A DNA stretch of 64,000 nucleotides, taken from positions 2,976,001-3,040,000 of the forward strand of contig JAPQWV010000001.1 of the NCBI GenBank assembly GCA_027422505.1, read 5' to 3'. Numbering within the stretch: position 1 is the first letter of the stretch; each line of letters opens with the position of its first letter. Source of the DNA: Craterostigma plantagineum. Its lineage: Eukaryota; Streptophyta; Magnoliopsida; Lamiales; Linderniaceae. The notes beneath the pieces are model-generated. The model was not told the origin of the DNA, did not search any database, and saw only the letters and a list, made by a program, of their open reading frames with translations. The translations under genes and the position numbers were made by a program. Below, piece by piece: positions 63,422-64,000 of this stretch.

Positions 63422-64000
63422 CTATGCATATGTGAATAAAGAGTGTAGTGGCAAAAACTGCAGGCGGAGCCATCTCAGGGGCGTTTCCAACAGACAGCGG
63501 CATGGCCATCCAGTATAGCGTTGTTGACAGCAGCATCTTCCGCCTTCGTAAATAATAATAATAATAATAATAATAATATTAAAAACAAATAAATAAATAA
63601 TAATAATATAAATAAATAATTTAAAATAATAATAATAAGTAATGTTATGATCGAGAAAACTACTTGATCTTGCGATGACACGTCTAATTTCAATATTTTT
63701 CGACCGATGATTTTTCTTATTTCTATTCCAATGGTGATCGGCATTACTACTTGCAGTGTCCCCCGACGAGTATGGATTGCTTCGTTTACCCAAGACGTCA
63801 ACGGGAACACGCGGGGCTTCAACGAAATTTATATTATCATCAAGAGGACTACGTACTCTCGCCTCTTCCGCCGTCTTCTCCACAATGGCTTCGACTCGTG
63901 TAGCATCCGTATCAGCCAACTTGGCAGCATTTTCAATGAAGTAATCCCCGTGGACTTCGGACACACGAGGGCATGCTCGGAAACCACACCCGAGAACTCG
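63422..64000 (-). CDS. Partial unidentified gene at the right edge
   Basis: On the minus strand the frame is open from the window edge (RVLGCGFRACPRVSEVHGDY) through RVEAIVEKTAEEARVRSPLD to about 63660, where TCA|AGTAG or similar may be a 5' splice site. An (AAT)n-rich stretch (about 63549-63640) then probably lies in an intron, and a last exon follows with a stop at 63475 or 63422 depending on phase. I do not recognise the protein. The 5' part is outside the window. Confidence 0.45.
   Translation of the reverse strand, partial: RVLGCGFRACPRVSEVHGDYFIENAAKLADTDATRVEAIVEKTAEEARVRSPLDDNINFVEAPRVPVDVLGKRSNPYSSGDTASSNADHHWNRNKKNHRSKNIEIRRVIARSSSFLDHNITYYYYFKLFIYIIIIYLFVFNIIIIIIIIIYEGGRCCCQQRYTGWPCRCLLETPLRWLRLQFLPLHSLFTYA
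63549..63640. repeat. (AAT)n microsatellite
   Basis: Imperfect AAT/ATA trinucleotide runs, probably inside an intron of the edge gene. Confidence 0.8.

Overview
This is nuclear DNA of a flowering plant, most likely a eudicot. Most ordinary genes are split by GT-AG introns. Several are plant-specific families: a TOM1-like VHS/GAT protein, a USP-kinase fusion of the At3g13690 type, and captured WNK, PB1 and O-fucosyltransferase-like pieces. The repeats are plant Copia, Gypsy chromovirus, MULE, Helitron, hAT, Stowaway and Emigrant types. The species cannot be fixed from the sequence alone.

Positions 1-33,000 are a nested transposon graveyard. A Copia element runs in from the left edge and ends in an LTR (1121-1727). 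A family of non-autonomous Helitrons follows. They share a 5' end of the form TC..TATAAACGCTcAGGG and a 3' hairpin ending in CTAG|T. Helitron H1 (about 2909-5690) carries fragments of four unrelated genes: WNK kinase, ubiquitin protease, ribulose-phosphate 3-epimerase and a PB1 protein. H3 (18114-21459) carries pieces of three more: pyruvate kinase, FKBP and an O-fucosyltransferase-like gene. A Ty3/Gypsy chromovirus with an exact target duplication (6625-17424) sits inside a minus-strand exon, and its right LTR holds a solo LTR of another family. A Mutator-like element with an inactivated transposase lies at 21703-25275. H4 (25479-31606) contains a gag-only LTR element.

Positions 33,900-56,600 are gene-rich, mostly minus strand. 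They hold an unnamed plant protein with one in-frame stop (gene A), an unidentified spliced gene (gene B), PEX1 (peroxisomal AAA ATPase), a TOM1-like ESCRT adaptor, a plant-specific unknown (gene C), and a plus-strand USP-kinase paralogue (gene D). Gene D keeps its frame over nine exons but has one stop and lost kinase motifs. A foldback element of about 1.8 kb (37808-39640) lies between gene B and PEX1. The ordinary genes are housekeeping and do not form a pathway together.

Positions 56,600-64,000 return to repeats: two MITEs, then H5 (about 58266-61438) with an inserted Mutator-type element that carries an unusual array of short palindromes and a very GC-rich tandem repeat, then an Emigrant-like MITE. 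A partial minus-strand gene runs off the right edge.

Exon boundaries, target duplications and terminal repeats were read by eye. Protein identities rest on recognised motifs, not on database searches.
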